64,000 nucleotides of DNA. It comes from Blasia pusilla. Its lineage: Eukaryota; Marchantiophyta; Marchantiopsida; Blasiales. Numbering within the stretch: the first letter of the stretch is position 1; every line of letters starts with the position of its first letter. The notes beneath the pieces were generated by a model that searched no databases, was not told the DNA's origin, and saw only the letters and a program-made list of their open reading frames with translations. A program made the position numbers and the translations under genes. The DNA lies in contig CM114271.1 of the NCBI GenBank assembly GCA_050084515.1, forward strand, positions 2,170,001 to 2,234,000, read 5' to 3'. Below are positions 33,536 through 45,746 of the stretch, in pieces.

Positions 33536-34961
33536 GTGATAGTAAAGGGTGAGGGGAAAGTCAGAGCAATTATGGAAGAAACTTTGAGGAATATGATTCG
33601 TGAATTGAGAGAGTTGAGAGTTGCATTTGATCAAAGTCAAAACCAAGTCCAAGAATTAGTGCAAGAAGTTGCTTCGGTGAGAAATGTGAGAGTAGAGAGA
33701 GAGAGAGAGAGAGTTCTTCCGATAGGTGGGATGGAGATAGAAACCACGAGTGTCGTGACTTATGGGGAGAGTGACGAAACCTTAAGGGCACAAGCATTTG
33801 AGGCCCAAGCAGCACAAAGAGTGATGGAGATGAATGCTCAAGCATCATTGATATTGAAAATGAAAAAGGCATGCAAGGTAGAATTGTACTAAGGAAGTCA
33901 AGCCATGGGGGTATTAGAGGGTTGGATCACTCGGATGGAAATCCATTTATCCCTTTTCAACATTGATGATCATATTGCAAGGATGTTCATAAGATCTTGG
34001 TTAATCGATCGAGCATTGATATGGTATCAAGGATGGGAGAGATCCTTGATTGAAACAACTCAACAAATCACATGGAGCGGCTTCCTTCGTAAAATTCTAC
34101 AATTTGAGCTTATGAAGACAAAATTTCATGGTTATATGACCATATCTACCACACTCAAAACATTGGTGTATATCTCTTCAGACTTCGAATTCTCTCCCTC
34201 CTCTAGGAATCCCGACCCCGTCGGTTCGAGGAGCAATCCCTTGTATGTTGGGGTTTCGATCTCTCTCCATTGGCACCCTTTCATTATACCTTCGCGGCGC
34301 ATAACCATCTCGTGCTCGAAGGTTACCCAACTCCATGGGTGTGGATCCGTAGTGGTTGTTCATGGAAGCAACCACCTCTCCTCCTCCTTCGTACATATTT
34401 GCCATGCAAGGTGGAATTGTACGAAGGAAGTCAAGCCAAGGGCTGTTGCAAAATTTCCAAGCTATGGATCCAATCCTCACTGCTAGAATGAAATTATAGC
34501 GATTGGAGCAGAAAAGCACTGTGGAGGACTACATTGAAGAGTTTCGTGACTTGCAGATACAAATCCCCGACATGAGTGGGCCAAAAGCTCTCGATCTGTT
34601 TAAGAGAGGTTTAAAGAAGAAGGTGCATCAAGAGGTGATTCGAAATAACCCAAAAGATATCAATGAAGCAATCGCATGTGCCCAACGTATGGAAATATGT
34701 ACGAAGGAGGAGGAGAGGTGGTTGCTTCCACGAACAACCACTACGGATCCACACCCATGGAGTTGGGTAACCTTCGAGCACGAGATGGTTATGCGCCGCG
34801 AAGGTATAATGAAAGGGTGCCAATGGAGAGAGATCGGAACCCCAACATACAAGGGATTGCTCCTCGAACCGACGGGGTCGGGGTTCCTAGAGGAGGGAGA
34901 GAATTCGAAGTCCGAAGAGATACACACCAATATTTTGAGTATGGTAGATATGGTCATATAG
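33536..34961 (+). pseudogene. Gypsy gag, disrupted by an inverted duplication
   Basis: The gag N-terminal helical region (33536-33892, EETLRNMIRELRELRVAFD) and capsid-like part (33905-34100, WITRMEIHLSLFNIDD, ALIWYQGWERSL) are separated from the downstream capsid part (34503-34700, STVEDYIEEFRDLQIQ) by inserted sequence. The insert (34107-34400) is an inverted copy of the downstream gag segment 34693-34988. Stops occur at 33890, 34484 and later. After 34700 the frame shifts several times through the nucleocapsid region (Gly/Arg-rich, GYAPRRYNERVPMERDRN, and a degenerate knuckle). Confidence 0.75.
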
Positions 34962-34988
34962 CCATGAATTTTTGTCTTTGTAAGCTCA
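34107..34988. repeat. Inverted duplication inside the gypsy gag (arms about 294 bp)
   Basis: 34107-34400 (GAGCTTATGAAGACAAAATT…) is the reverse complement of 34693-34988 (…GTCTTTGTAAGCTC) with a few per cent mismatches, separated by about 290 bp. Both arms decode the same peptide (NHYGSTPMELGNLRARDGYA) on opposite strands. A short direct repeat of GCAAGGTRGAATTGTACKAAGGAAGTCAAGCCA also flanks the inserted arm (33871-33903 and 34415-34447). Confidence 0.9.
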
Positions 34989-35121
34989 AAAATAGGCCAT
35001 ATTGTCGCCCCCTTAATCATCTTGACGGAGGACACATGCAGGAAGATGACGAAGAAGGCGGACCTTAGGGAAACGCCAACCACCAATAATCGCGCCTCGC
35101 GGATATACTGGTTCAAACAAA

Positions 35122-38100
35122 ATGAGGAAAGGCGAGGGTCGACACAAACATGTGGAGGTAAATGGTTTGAAGAGAGGAGAAACACGTCTCATTGTTATAG
35201 ATGGGGAAGTAGAAGGATCTCAAGTTAGAGTGTTGATTGATCCTGGGGCAACAGAAAACTTCCTTTCAAAAGCCATAGCTATGAAATTGGGCTTAACTTT
35301 AGAGAGGGATCAAAAAGAAGAGGTACAATTACCAAACGGGCAAACAGAAAAGATTGAGAAGCTTCCTGGAAGGGTAGAGTTGAGGATAGGAAAATATCTG
35401 GAAGAGTTGGAGATGAAGGTCATTAGGTTAGCACGTTATGATATTATCTTGGGAATGCCTTGGATGGAACAGTATAATCCAGAGGTAGATTGGAGAAAAA
35501 AGATTATGAAGACCCGAGAGTGGAAGCTTTACGGAGATAGAGTCAGATCACGTCCTAGAACCCTACCCCTATATCTAATAGGAAAAACCGCCATCAAACA
35601 TCAAGATGTATATTTCCTAGATTTAATAAGAAATGTTTGTGGTTTGAAAAAATATTCAGAGGTACCAGACGAGTTGAGAGAAGTATTGGAGGAATACAAA
35701 GATGTATTCCCAAATGATTTACCATCAAGGTTACCATCCAAACGGAGGGTAGACCACAAGATTGAGGTCCTTCTAGAAAGCACACCATCATGTAAGGCTC
35801 TTTACCACTTAGCTCTAAGAGAATTAGAAGAATGCAAAGCCTAAGTGGATGAGATGTTGTAGAAAGGTTTCATCCAACCAAGCGTCTTGCCATATGGAGC
35901 CCCTGTCCTTTTTGAAAAAAGAAGAATGGAAGCATGCGACTGTGTATCGATTATCGAGCACTGAATCAACAAACAGTCATAAACAAATATCCATTACCAA
36001 GAATGGATGATTTGTTTGACCAGCTACAAGGAGCAAAATACTTCACTAAACTTGACCTTCGCAGCGGCTACAACCAAATTTGAATTGCAGATGAAGATGT
36101 GCACAAGACTGCTTTTTGTATTAGGTATGGACACTTTGAATACTTAGTCATGCCATTTGGTCTTACTAATGCACTTGCAATCTTTATGGGCCTAATGAAT
36201 GATATCTTTCGTCCATATTTAGACAAGGCTGTCATTTTATTCTTAGATGATATCTTAGTCTATAGTAAAATGATAGAGGAGCATATAAATCATCTACGAG
36301 AAGTCCTTCAAATCCTAAGAGATAATGAGTTGTATGGTAAAGCTTCAAAATGTGAGTTCGGTAAGACAGAAGTTGATTATCTAGGGCATCGAGTAAGCGC
36401 AGAAGGTATTGAAGTGATGAGTGAGAAGGTAGAAGCGATCCAAAAATGGAGTGCACCTGAGCATCAAACTCAATTGAAGAGTTTTCTATGATTAACAGGA
36501 TTCTATCAAAGATTTGTCAAAGGTTTTGCTCAAATTGCACAATCCTTAACAGCTTTACTACGTAAAGGACAAAAATGGAATTTGCGCACATCACAAGAGA
36601 TTGTTTTTCAATCATTAAAGGATGTCTTGATCAAAGCCCCTATTTTGAAGTGGTATGATCCTAATCGACCCATCAAGTTGGCCACATATGCTTCAGGTAC
36701 TAGCATTGGAGGAGTACTACAACAAGAATGGGAGGATGGATGACATCCTATTGCCTTCTTTTCTCGCAAGCTATTGCCAGCGGAGCAAAACTACCATACA
36801 ACTGAGCGAGAAGAACTTGCTATTGTGTTGGCAACCAAGCATTGGAAACATTACTTGGGCGATAAGGAGTTTGTAGTGGAGACTGATCACAAGCCCTTGG
36901 TCTACTTAGAGTCCAAAAAAGGAGCTTTCCAAAAGTCAAATTCGATGGGCAGAATGGCGACAAAAATTCATGATGAAAATTATCTATGTGGAAGGAAAGA
37001 AGCAATTGGCAGACGTCTTGACTCGTATACCACAGATGAATAACATATCTGAAGTGGAGATTCACTCTAGTTGGTGGAAAAAGTTATCCAAAGCCACAAA
37101 GGAGGATGAAGAAATTGCAGTTGCTATTCATGCCAACAGAGTATACAAGGTTCAAGGATTGGTTTTCCATGAAGGCAAAGTATGGATCCTACAAGATCCA
37201 CAATTACGCACTGAAGTATTGTCTGAAGCTCACGACACAATCATTCCGGGTCATATAGGAGCTGAAAAAACCTTAGAGGGATTACAACGGGCATACTATT
37301 GGCCCAAAATGAGAGAAGATGTTGACGTATATGTAAGGAGTTGTAGGATTTATCAACAAATCAAGGCTAGAAACACAAAAGCAGTAGGATTGTTACAACC
37401 GATCCCAATACCTCAAAAACGTTGGGAACAAGTCACTATGGATCTTGTTTGTGAGCTACCTTATACGATCACGGGATATGACTCTATTATGGTCTTTGTG
37501 GATAGATTAAGCAAGATGATACACCTTCGTCCGACCAAGAAGACTGTGACTGCACCAGAGTTGACTAGGATCTACATCAAGATAGTCTTTGTCCATCATG
37601 GTCTTCCTAAAGTGCTTATCATTGATAGGGGAACCCATTTCATGAGTTTATTTTGGAAGGATTTATTCGGATTGCTCCAAACTAAACTAGCCATGTCTAC
37701 GCGCTTATCACCCTCAAACTGATGGACAAACTGAAAGGGCCAACAGTATCATTGAGGATATGCTACGCACCTTAACGTTAGAGGATCAACAAGGATGGGA
37801 CTCGTTGTTATGCTTAGTAGACTTCTCATACAATAACTCCATGAACTCTTCCACTAAGACCACACCGTTCTTTTTAATGCATGGCGAGCATCCCTCAATT
37901 CCTTTTAGTCTCACTCGAATAGGGAAAAGTCTGAGGGAACCTACAAAGGTAGCTGCAGTTAATGAGTTTGTGGACCAGATTGAGAAAGGGTTTCAACTTG
38001 CTAAGGAGAAGTTGGCTATTGCCCAAAATCGACAAAAATAACATATAGATGCTCATCATCGAGATGTCGAGTTTTTTGAAGGGGACAAGGTTTGGTTAGC

Positions 38101-38521
38101 AACAACCAATTTATCATTAGTAGGAGTTCGTAAGCTTAATCCTCGCTATATTAGGCCTTTGACTATCCTACAAAAAGTAGGCGGCGTGGCGTATAAGCTA
38201 GACCCACCAATGCATATGAAAATCCATCCTATGTTTCATGTCTCTCTTCTTCGACCGTTTATTCCACGCCCTAAGAGATTTAAGGACAATATTGTCACTC
38301 CACCACTACCTTAAACAGTCGGAGATCATGAAGAATTTGAAGTGGAACGTATCTTGAAGAAATGCACTCAAGAAGCTCATCACCACCGAGTTGAATATTT
38401 GGTCCATTGGAAAGGATATCCACTATTTAAGGCCACATGGGAACCCTCAGCCAACTTGGCGAACGCACCATTAATAGTGCAAGAGTTTGAAAGTTCTCAC
38501 AACGAGGACGTTTTATTTTAA
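35122..38521 (+). pseudogene. Gypsy pol with chromodomain, several stops
   Basis: Protease with LIDPGATENFLS (about 35230; Pro replaces the usual Ser of D-S-G). RT with [33 protein letters not shown] followed by a TGA at 36082, and [10 protein letters not shown] (about 36240). RNase H starts at about 36680 (ATYASGTSIGGVLQQE, then a TGA) with TDHKPLVYL. Integrase has the HHCC region damaged (CRIYQQIKA, second Cys lost), then MDLVCELP, FVDRLSKMIH and a frameshift at about 37700. The chromodomain is at 38330-38460 (FEVERILKK, VEYLVHWKGYP, TWEPSANL), the part thought to guide integration to modified chromatin in chromoviruses. The frame ends at TAA 38519-38521. Confidence 0.9.
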
Positions 38522-38534
38522 ATGGGGGGAGGTT

Positions 38535-38887
38535 TGTAACCATACTTTGTTAGTCATAGTTAAGTTAGAATTTATGATATGAAGCGCATAAGTGGAAAAG
38601 AATCAACCAAAAAGAGAAAAGACAAGATACATGAGATAAAGATGAGAGTGGGGCCATAGGTTGGTGAAAAGGAAGATAAAGATGAGATTGAGGAAGATGA
38701 GGTTGAGACATTAGACTCCAAAGGAGATTCTCTCATGCTATGAGAGTAGAACATGTGGCATAAGGATAGGTAGAGCTAATTTGTCTTCATTGTACCTATC
38801 TCTAAGTATATAAAGGAAGAGGAGAGGCCATGAAGGCATTCTACTTTTGAGCAACTCTAGAGTGGTTCCGTCAGCTGGAGAGTTACA
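38535..38887 (+). repeat. Gypsy 3' LTR (353 bp)
   Basis: Starts TGTAACCATAC after the purine tract, ends GAGAGTTACA, and is followed by ATAGG, the right copy of the target duplication. Confidence 0.93.
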
Positions 38888-38892
38888 ATAGG

Positions 38893-39078
38893 TCAAGAAG
38901 GAATCTAATAGAAGAATAAAAGTAGGTTTAATGAAGAAAATTAATGGAGATGGTTTAGTAATCAATTGTAAGTGGGGATAGATGATTTGTGGAGTTAGAA
39001 GGGATCATTTTCTTCCTTCCATCCTCCCCTAGATAAACTTGCTCATTTTTTTATACCCTCACAATCTCATTCCTCCCT

Positions 39079-39123
<45 letters not shown>

Positions 39124-39393
39124 CGTTTTTTTCCATAGATAGTTGAACTTGATAAGTGAGAATATGTTTTGCCATTAGATAACCATGATACTAAAAGTAT
39201 TTTGGTTATCTAGGTTAGCATATTGATCTTTCTTGTTCATAGTGAGTGTTCCAAGTTTTGTTATTGGAGCATTCATGGACAATATTTGGTGTAATTTGCA
39301 TACAATTTAATGATCGATATATACTAAAATTGACAGTAAATTGTTGCAAATTTTCCAAATATTGTTGGGTGGGGTTAGTGAGTGCCTCTAGTC
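38893..39393 (+). promoter_or_regulatory. Region upstream of the hAT transposase, with (CT)n
   Basis: About 500 bp between the gypsy 3' end and the transposase ATG. It contains a (CT)19-20 run at 39082-39120, frequent in plant promoters and 5' UTRs. A splice-acceptor-like GGGGTTAG lies at about 39372-39379. No defined promoter element is claimed. Confidence 0.35.
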
Positions 39394-41480
39394 ATGACCA
39401 AAGCCAGAGAACTCCAACAGATTATGAAGGAATATTCGGAAGAAGTACAGATGGAAGGTGGAACATCAAACAGATGGCAGTGCAAGTATTGTTCATATTC
39501 TATGAAAACCTATCATAGCACACGGATGGTGGAACATTTTACACAAGAGAGACAAAAGACAAAGGATGGGAATAAGGATACCCATCATGCCAAATTATGT
39601 GTGAAGGTCCCTCCCAACGTGCAACGAGATCTTCGAAACAGGGTACTAGTGGAAAATGGACAAAGAAGGGAAGCAAGACCTTCGAAAAAAGTGGAAGAGA
39701 CGACTCCATTACAAATAGGTTTGCAACAAACAAGAAATAGTGTTTATGTTGTACAAAATATTGATGGGGTTGCAGACATGCCACCAAGTGTCAGTCTCGA
39801 GGAATGCATAGGAGTTGTTGGGCCCATTCGAGGGAGTAGTAGTTCTGGGAAGAAACAAGCCGATCTGAGGGATTCTTTCAACATCCAAGGAATAGAAGTT
39901 GCAAATGACATGTGGGCGAAGTGTTTCTATGAATTTGGAATACCATTCAACGTAGTACGGTAGGATGCTTTCAAAGAAGCAGTGTTGGAAACAACAAAGG
40001 TGAAGGGTTACTCACGTCCCAATTATAATTCGTTGCGCACCACCCTACTTGAGAAACATATGGGGAAGGTGAAGGAAAAGGTGGATGGCATATTGGACAA
40101 TTTGCGTTTGGGGGCCACGATCATAACGCATTCTTGGACCAATGTGAGAAGCGAGTCTTTAGTGAATATAATGGTCTCTTGTCCACAAGGTGAGGTCATG
40201 ATTAAGTCGATAGACACCAAAGGAGAATCCCAAATGGCGGAATGGTTGGCAAGTCACATAGAGAGGACTATCATGCGAATCGGTCCAGAGAATGTGTTGC
40301 AACTTGTGACAGACAATGCTAGCAATGAGCGAGCAGTAGGGAAACTACCGAAGCAAAGTTCCCTCATATTCTTTGGGATGGATGCGTATCACATTGTCTT
40401 GATCTAGTCTGCGAAGAGTGGGATAAATGGCCTTGGGTGGACATGATTTTTGCACAAGATCGTGAGATGGTAGTATTTGTGAAGACTAGAACTTGGGTGA
40501 TGGCCAAATTTATGGAAACCAATCCAATGAAGAGACGATTGTTGCTTCCTGCAAATACACGCTTTGCAACAAATTTTATCATGTTGGGACGCGTCTTAGA
40601 ATTTAGGGAGGCGTTCTACGCCACGGTTGCTACCAATGCTTTTAGGGAGTATTTCAATGGCAAGGATGCAAGGCAAAGGGAGAAGGCACGAGAGATTGAG
40701 ACTACTGTGGCCAATCACGGTTTTTGGATGGAGGGTGAGGAGTTGTTTGCTGCGGCTCAACCAACAACTATTCTGTTGAGAGAGTGTGATGGTCATAAAG
40801 CAATGACTGGGCGTATTTATCGCCGTATTTTTTAGATAATGGAAGAGACTTGTTCTTTTCTTGTGACTCCATGGCCGGGTGTGGGCGGAAGGCGTCACGG
40901 TTATTTTATCACAATATCTAGAGCTATAGAGATGGTCGATGTTATTTCTAGGCGGTGGGCACTTATCCACAACAAGTTACATGCACTAGGCTATATTCTC
41001 GACCCTTACAATCTTCTTGATGATGTTCAAGACATCACTTCAAATGCTGAGCGCATGAGAGATTTCAAACAATATCTGAAACTGTATGCAATGGGGGTGC
41101 ATGGCCTCAATGTCACCCAGGCTAATTATTATGTGGCAACTTGCTTGCGAGAGTTGGGCAACATTGTGAACCATAAGGAAATATTTGTGGATGAATTTGG
41201 TAGGGAAGTTGTTGATTCACTATGTCCCTCTGATTGGTGGAGCATGCACGATCAAGGTGCACCAACATTGCGCTCTGTGGCTAAGTCCATATTAGCACAA
41301 GTGGTTTCATCTTCTTCAGCGGAGAGGAATTGGAGTAGTTATGGTTTCATCCACAACAAACAGAGGAATAAATTGACCAACGAGCGTGCCAAGGATTTGG
41401 CTTATATCTATACAAACTCAAGGTTTGGAGACAAGGGTGTTTCTCAGAAATCAAGACAAGTGCTCTTGTACGAGCAATAA
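39394..41480 (+). pseudogene. hAT-family transposase (BED finger, DUF659, dimerisation domain)
   Basis: This is the enzyme expected to excise and insert the surrounding element. I take ATG 39394 (MTKARELQQIMKEY). Parts in order: a BED-type zinc finger (WQCKYC…H…HHAKLC, about residues 30-70); a low-complexity linker; a DUF659 RNase-H-like catalytic region (ANDMWAKCFYEFGIPFN, ATIITHSWTNVRSESLVNI, NVLQLVTDNASN); and the hAT C-terminal dimerisation domain (SSSSAERNWSSYGFIHNKQR, NERAKDLAYIYTNSR). Lesions: TAG at 39961, a frameshift near 40390 in the AHCLDL motif, and TAG at 40834-40836. The first catalytic Asp of the usual DGWT motif reads His here, while the second (VTDNA) is kept. Another frame continues to 41843 as an acidic tail after the TAA at 41478. 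It cannot be functional. Confidence 0.88.
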
Positions 41481-42249
41481 TTTTCAGAAAGGGATGGACA
41501 AGAACAAGCTAGAAGGGTAGTAGAAGATGGCAGTGAATCTAGCTTGCATGCAAGAAACAATGATGGTAATCATGAAGACAACCTTGACTTGCAAGATGAG
41601 GATCTAGAGGAGATGGATGTGATATGTGGAATTCATGGCATCAAAGGGAGAGAGGATACTCATATCGGCAATACTGAAAATTTTGATTCCGAGGGGCTTG
41701 GAAGAGATGAAAATGATGTTGAAATGGAACATTGGATTCGAGAGCACAAAGAAGAGCAACAACGGAGGACTTCAAGCAAATCCAATCTTCCCATCACTTC
41801 TCCTAACACAACCTACCACTCAGAATTATTCCATCGAGTCTAGTGAACCTATGCGGGATACTCCACCACAATCTTTGAGCGCTGAAACGGTGGACTTAGT
41901 TGATGAGCCTAATGATAATGATGTTCTCATATCGATGGTTCCAAACTCTCAACCCATCAATCATGGCATGGATAGTTTATGTATTTCCTCCGATGTGAAA
42001 CAACTACAATAAGAGCTCGTCGTCGATCCACCCGCCTTTGAACTATTGAGCCGCCAAATTACCGCTTACATCTTAATCCACTGGACCCAACCATAGACCT
42101 AGAGTAGAAGAGTAATTACAAAATTTAGTGAGACGGATTAATAGACAGTTGTAGCAAACTTGTTTTGTGATGACTATTGTAACAATGTCATTTTTATGAC
42201 AATCCTTTTTATATACTTCTCCTTAATAAAGCGTTTATTTTTACATTGA
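41481..42249 (+). other. Acidic tail frame and transposase 3' flank
   Basis: 41481-41843 stays in the transposase frame after its stop and is strongly acidic (EDNLDLQDEDLEEMDV), so it may be an ancestral C-terminal tail. The rest to 42249 is non-coding, with AATAAAG at about 42225 as a possible poly(A) signal. Confidence 0.45.
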
Positions 42250-44960
42250 GGTGAAATTGGTAAGCGTCATTTTTGAGCTCATGGTCACCACTCCAATTTG
42301 CTCAAAACTTTGCAAGAGTGCTACAAACACAAGTTGGGAGAGTTGGGCATGATGAAAAATGAAAAAACCTTATTTCCATTCAAGGTTTAGTGGTTCGGGG
42401 CCAAAAGTACTTACATATTTTTGAGGTTTTCCTCACAAATTTCTTTTGGTTAAAACTTGGAAAAAGTGGAACATGCATCTTAGAAACCATGTCAAAAAAC
42501 TTTTAGCTCAAGATGAGAAAGTAAGACAAGGTGAAAAATGAAAAAACCTTATTTTGATAGAAGGTCTGATGGTTCGGGTCCAAAAAGGAGTTAGAAATTT
42601 TTGAGCTTTTGCTCACAACTCCATTTTTCCTCAAACTTGGCAAGAGTGGTAGACTCACCTTGGGGACCTTGTTGGCCCAATTTCAGCTCAAGATGAAGAA
42701 ATTGGACAAGATGAAAAATGAAAAAACCTTATTTTGATAGAAGGTCTCATGTTTGGGTCCAAAAAGGAGTTAGTAATTTTTTAGATTTTTCACACAACTC
42801 CATTTTGACTAAAACTTGGCTAGAGTGTATTATGCACCCTGGGGACCACGTGGGCTAAATTTTAGCTCAATATGACAAAGTTGAACAATATGAAAAAATC
42901 TTATTTTGGTAGAAGGTTTGATGGTTCAGGTCCAAAAAAGAGTTAGAAATTTTTGAGCTTTTTCTCACCACTCCATTTTTCCTAAAACTTGGCAAGCGTG
43001 CTAGGGTAACCTTGGGGACCATGTTGGCCAAATTTCAGCTCAAGATGACAAAGCTGGACAAGATGAAAAATGGAAAAGCCTTATTTTGGTAGAAGGTCTA
43101 ATGGTTCGGGTCCAAAAAAGGAGTTAGAAATTTTTGGGCTTTTGCTCAAAACTTAATTTTGCCTAAAACTTGGTAAGAGTGCTAGGGCCACCTTGGGGAT
43201 CATTTTGGCCAAATTTCAGTTCAAGATAAAAAGTTGGACAAGATGAAAATTGGAAAACCCTTATTTTGATAGAAGGTCTGATGGTTCAGGTCCAAAAAGG
43301 AGTTAGAAATTTTTGAGGTTTTGCTAACAACTTGATTTTGCCTAAAACTTAGCAAGAGTTCTAGATGCACCTTTGGGACCAATATGGCCAAATTGCAGTT
43401 CAAGATGATAAAGTTGGACAAGATGAAAAATGAAAAAACCTTATTTTGATAGAAGGTCTGATGGTTCGGGTCCAAAAAGGACTTGCCAAATTTTGAGCTA
43501 GTGGTCCCAACTCCATTTTGCTTGAAAATTGGCGAGACTACTAGATGAACCTTGGAGACCATGTGGGATAAATTTCACCTCAAGTTGAAAAAGGTGGACA
43601 AGATGAAAAATCATAAGACTTTCTTTTCATTCAAGGTTTAATGGTTTGGGTCCAAAAAGAAGTTCGTACTTTTTGAGCATTTGCTCACAAATTTGTTTTG
43701 CGTGAAACTTGGTGAGAGTTCTAGATGCATCTTGGGGACCATGTTGGCCAAATTTCAGCTCAAGATGACAAAGTTGGACAAGATGAAAAAATGAAAAAAC
43801 CTTATTTTGATAGAAGGGCTGATGGTTCGGGTCCAAAAAGGAGTAAGTAAGTTTTGAGCATTTTCTCACAACTCCATTTTTTGTGAAACTTTGCAAGAGT
43901 GCTAGATGCATCTTGAAGACCATGTTGGCCAAATTTCAACTGAAGATGACAAAGTTGGACAAGATGAAAAATGAAAAAACCTTATTTGAGTAGTAGGTTT
44001 GATGGTTGGGGTCCAAAAAGGAGTTAGAACTTTTTGAGCTTTTTCTCACAACCTCATTTTTTTTTGGGGAGCATGTTGGCCAAATTTCAGCTCCAGATGA
44101 CAAATTTGGACTAGATGAAAAATGAAAAAATCTTATTTTGATAGAAGGTCTGATGGTTCGGGTCCGAAAAGGACTTGCCAAATTTTGAGCTTGTAGTCTT
44201 AACTCCATCTTGCTTGAAAATTGGCAAGACTGCTAGATGCACCTTGGAGACCACGTGGACCAAATTTTACTTCAAGTTGAGAAAGGTGGAGAAGGTGAAA
44301 AATCATAAGACCTTATTTTCATTTAAAGTTTAATGGTTCGGGTCCCAAAAGGAGTGAGTAATTTTTGAGCTTTTTCTCATAACTTTTTTTTTCCTGAAAC
44401 TTGGCAAGAGTGCTAGATGCACCTTGGGGACCATATTGGCCAAATTGCAGCTCAAGATGACAAAGTTGGACAAGATGAAAAATAAAAAAACCTTATTTTG
44501 GTAAAAGGTGTGATGGTTCGGGTCCAAAAATGAGTTAGTAATTTTTGGGTTTTTTTTCACAACTCCATTTTGCATGAAACTTTACTAGATTTTAACATGC
44601 ACCTTTGGGAACACGTGGGATAATTTCTGTTCAAAATGCGAATGTTGGACAAGATTAAAAATGAAAAAAACCCTATTTTGATAGAAGGTCTGATGGTTCG
44701 AGTCCAAAATGGACTTGCCGCTTTTTGGGCTTGTGGTCCCAACTCCATTTTGCTTTAAAATTGGCAAGACTGCTAGTTGCACCTTAGAGATAACGTGGGC
44801 TAAATTTTAGCTCAAGATGGAAACGTTGGACAAGATGTCTGGTTAAAGACCTTTTTTTTTGCATTCAAGATTATCTGCTTCGGGTCCAAAAGGTCATTTT
44901 AAACTTAATTTGGGATGAGACTTTGCGAGAGTGATAGATGTTACTTGGGGACCATATGCA
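42250..44960. repeat. Satellite-like array, about 15 units of about 179 bp
   Basis: The phrase GATGAAAAATGAAAAAACCTTATTT recurs about every 179 bp (for example near 42351, 42531, 42710, 43422, 43963, 44475, 44654). Each is followed by TAGAAGGTCTGATGGTTCGGGTCCAAAAAGGAG, a TTTTTGAGCTTTT block, AACTTGGCAAGAGTGCTAGATGCACC, GGGGACCATGTTGGCCAAATTTCAGCTCAAGATGACAAAGTTGGACAA. Two unit types alternate in places (AATCATAAGACC versus AATGAAAAAACC). Minus-strand frames over it are repeat artefacts. The array separates the transposase from the two opposite-strand cargo genes. Confidence 0.93.
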
Positions 44961-45746
44961 CTTTTCTATAGAATGTTAGAAGAGTTATTACATTTCACTC
45001 TTATAAATAATTACACTCTTGCAATCTAATGTAAATGATATCCTACTTCCTAGAGTAAATCCATCATTCCATAAAATTCAAACCAAATCTATTCATTCTC
45101 CATTTAAATTCAATTTCCCTTTCCATTACATATGAATCAAGGCACCTCTAAATTTATTTATCTAACATTTTCAAATCTAGAAAATTTTAGTAATATTTTT
45201 ATTCACCTATTATAATATTAAATAAAAATGAATTAATACGTAAATGTGGTTTTCTATTCCACCCAAGTCCCTTTCAAATTCTACCCCATGCAATATTGGT
45301 CAAAGGGATCAAATTCATACATTATTTTCCCTTAAAATTCAATTCAAACATATATTTTCCTTTATTAATTTTGGAAAAAAATTCATCCCTTTTCCAATCT
45401 CCATCTTTCAATAAATAAAAGAAAATCGCTTATTTTTATGAAATAGTAATTTTTTGGAATTAGTAATAAAAAAATGTAAAAGTATATCAAATAAATCATT
45501 CAATTATGGTATCTTCCACCTTATCCAAGGATTTATAACCCAAGATAACAATTTCATCCATTTCATGAACTCACTTCATGGACAACATTCGTGATCGTCT
45601 CACATTCACAAGTTTTCTTAGTGGAATATTATGATTTTTTTTGAAAATGTTTTACAACAAATGAGGAGTATCCCACAAAAAACCTGGATTGAGAGGAACC
45701 TAATACTTATGTACATTACAAAGATATAAATATCAACTCATTCTCT
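44961..45746. other. Strongly AT-rich non-coding DNA inside the hAT element
   Basis: Low GC, many short A and T runs, no open frames of note. It lies just past the 3' end of the RING-like gene. Confidence 0.45.

Larger units (their letters stand above)
32603..38887 (+). mobile_element. Ty3/gypsy chromovirus-type LTR retrotransposon (6.3 kb)
   Basis: LTRs 32603-32940 and 38535-38887 (TGTAACCA…GAGTTACA) are flanked by the 5-bp target duplication ATAGG (32598-32602, 38888-38892). The primer-binding site TGGTATCAGAGC lies at 32942 and a purine tract AAATGGGGGGAGG at 38520-38532. The pol order is protease-RT-RNase H-integrase, with a C-terminal chromodomain. The element sits inside the hAT element about 1.06 kb from its left end, so it is younger than the hAT insertion. 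Confidence 0.94.

Noticed and set aside
38888-42250. A small conventional hAT element around the transposase only
   Set aside because: I found no inverted ends with an 8-bp duplication close to the transposase, whereas the pair at 31543/50917 restores an interrupted retrotransposon exactly.
42250-44960. CRISPR-like regular array
   Set aside because: Units are continuous repeats of about 179 bp without unique spacers, in a eukaryotic transposon; it is a satellite-type array.
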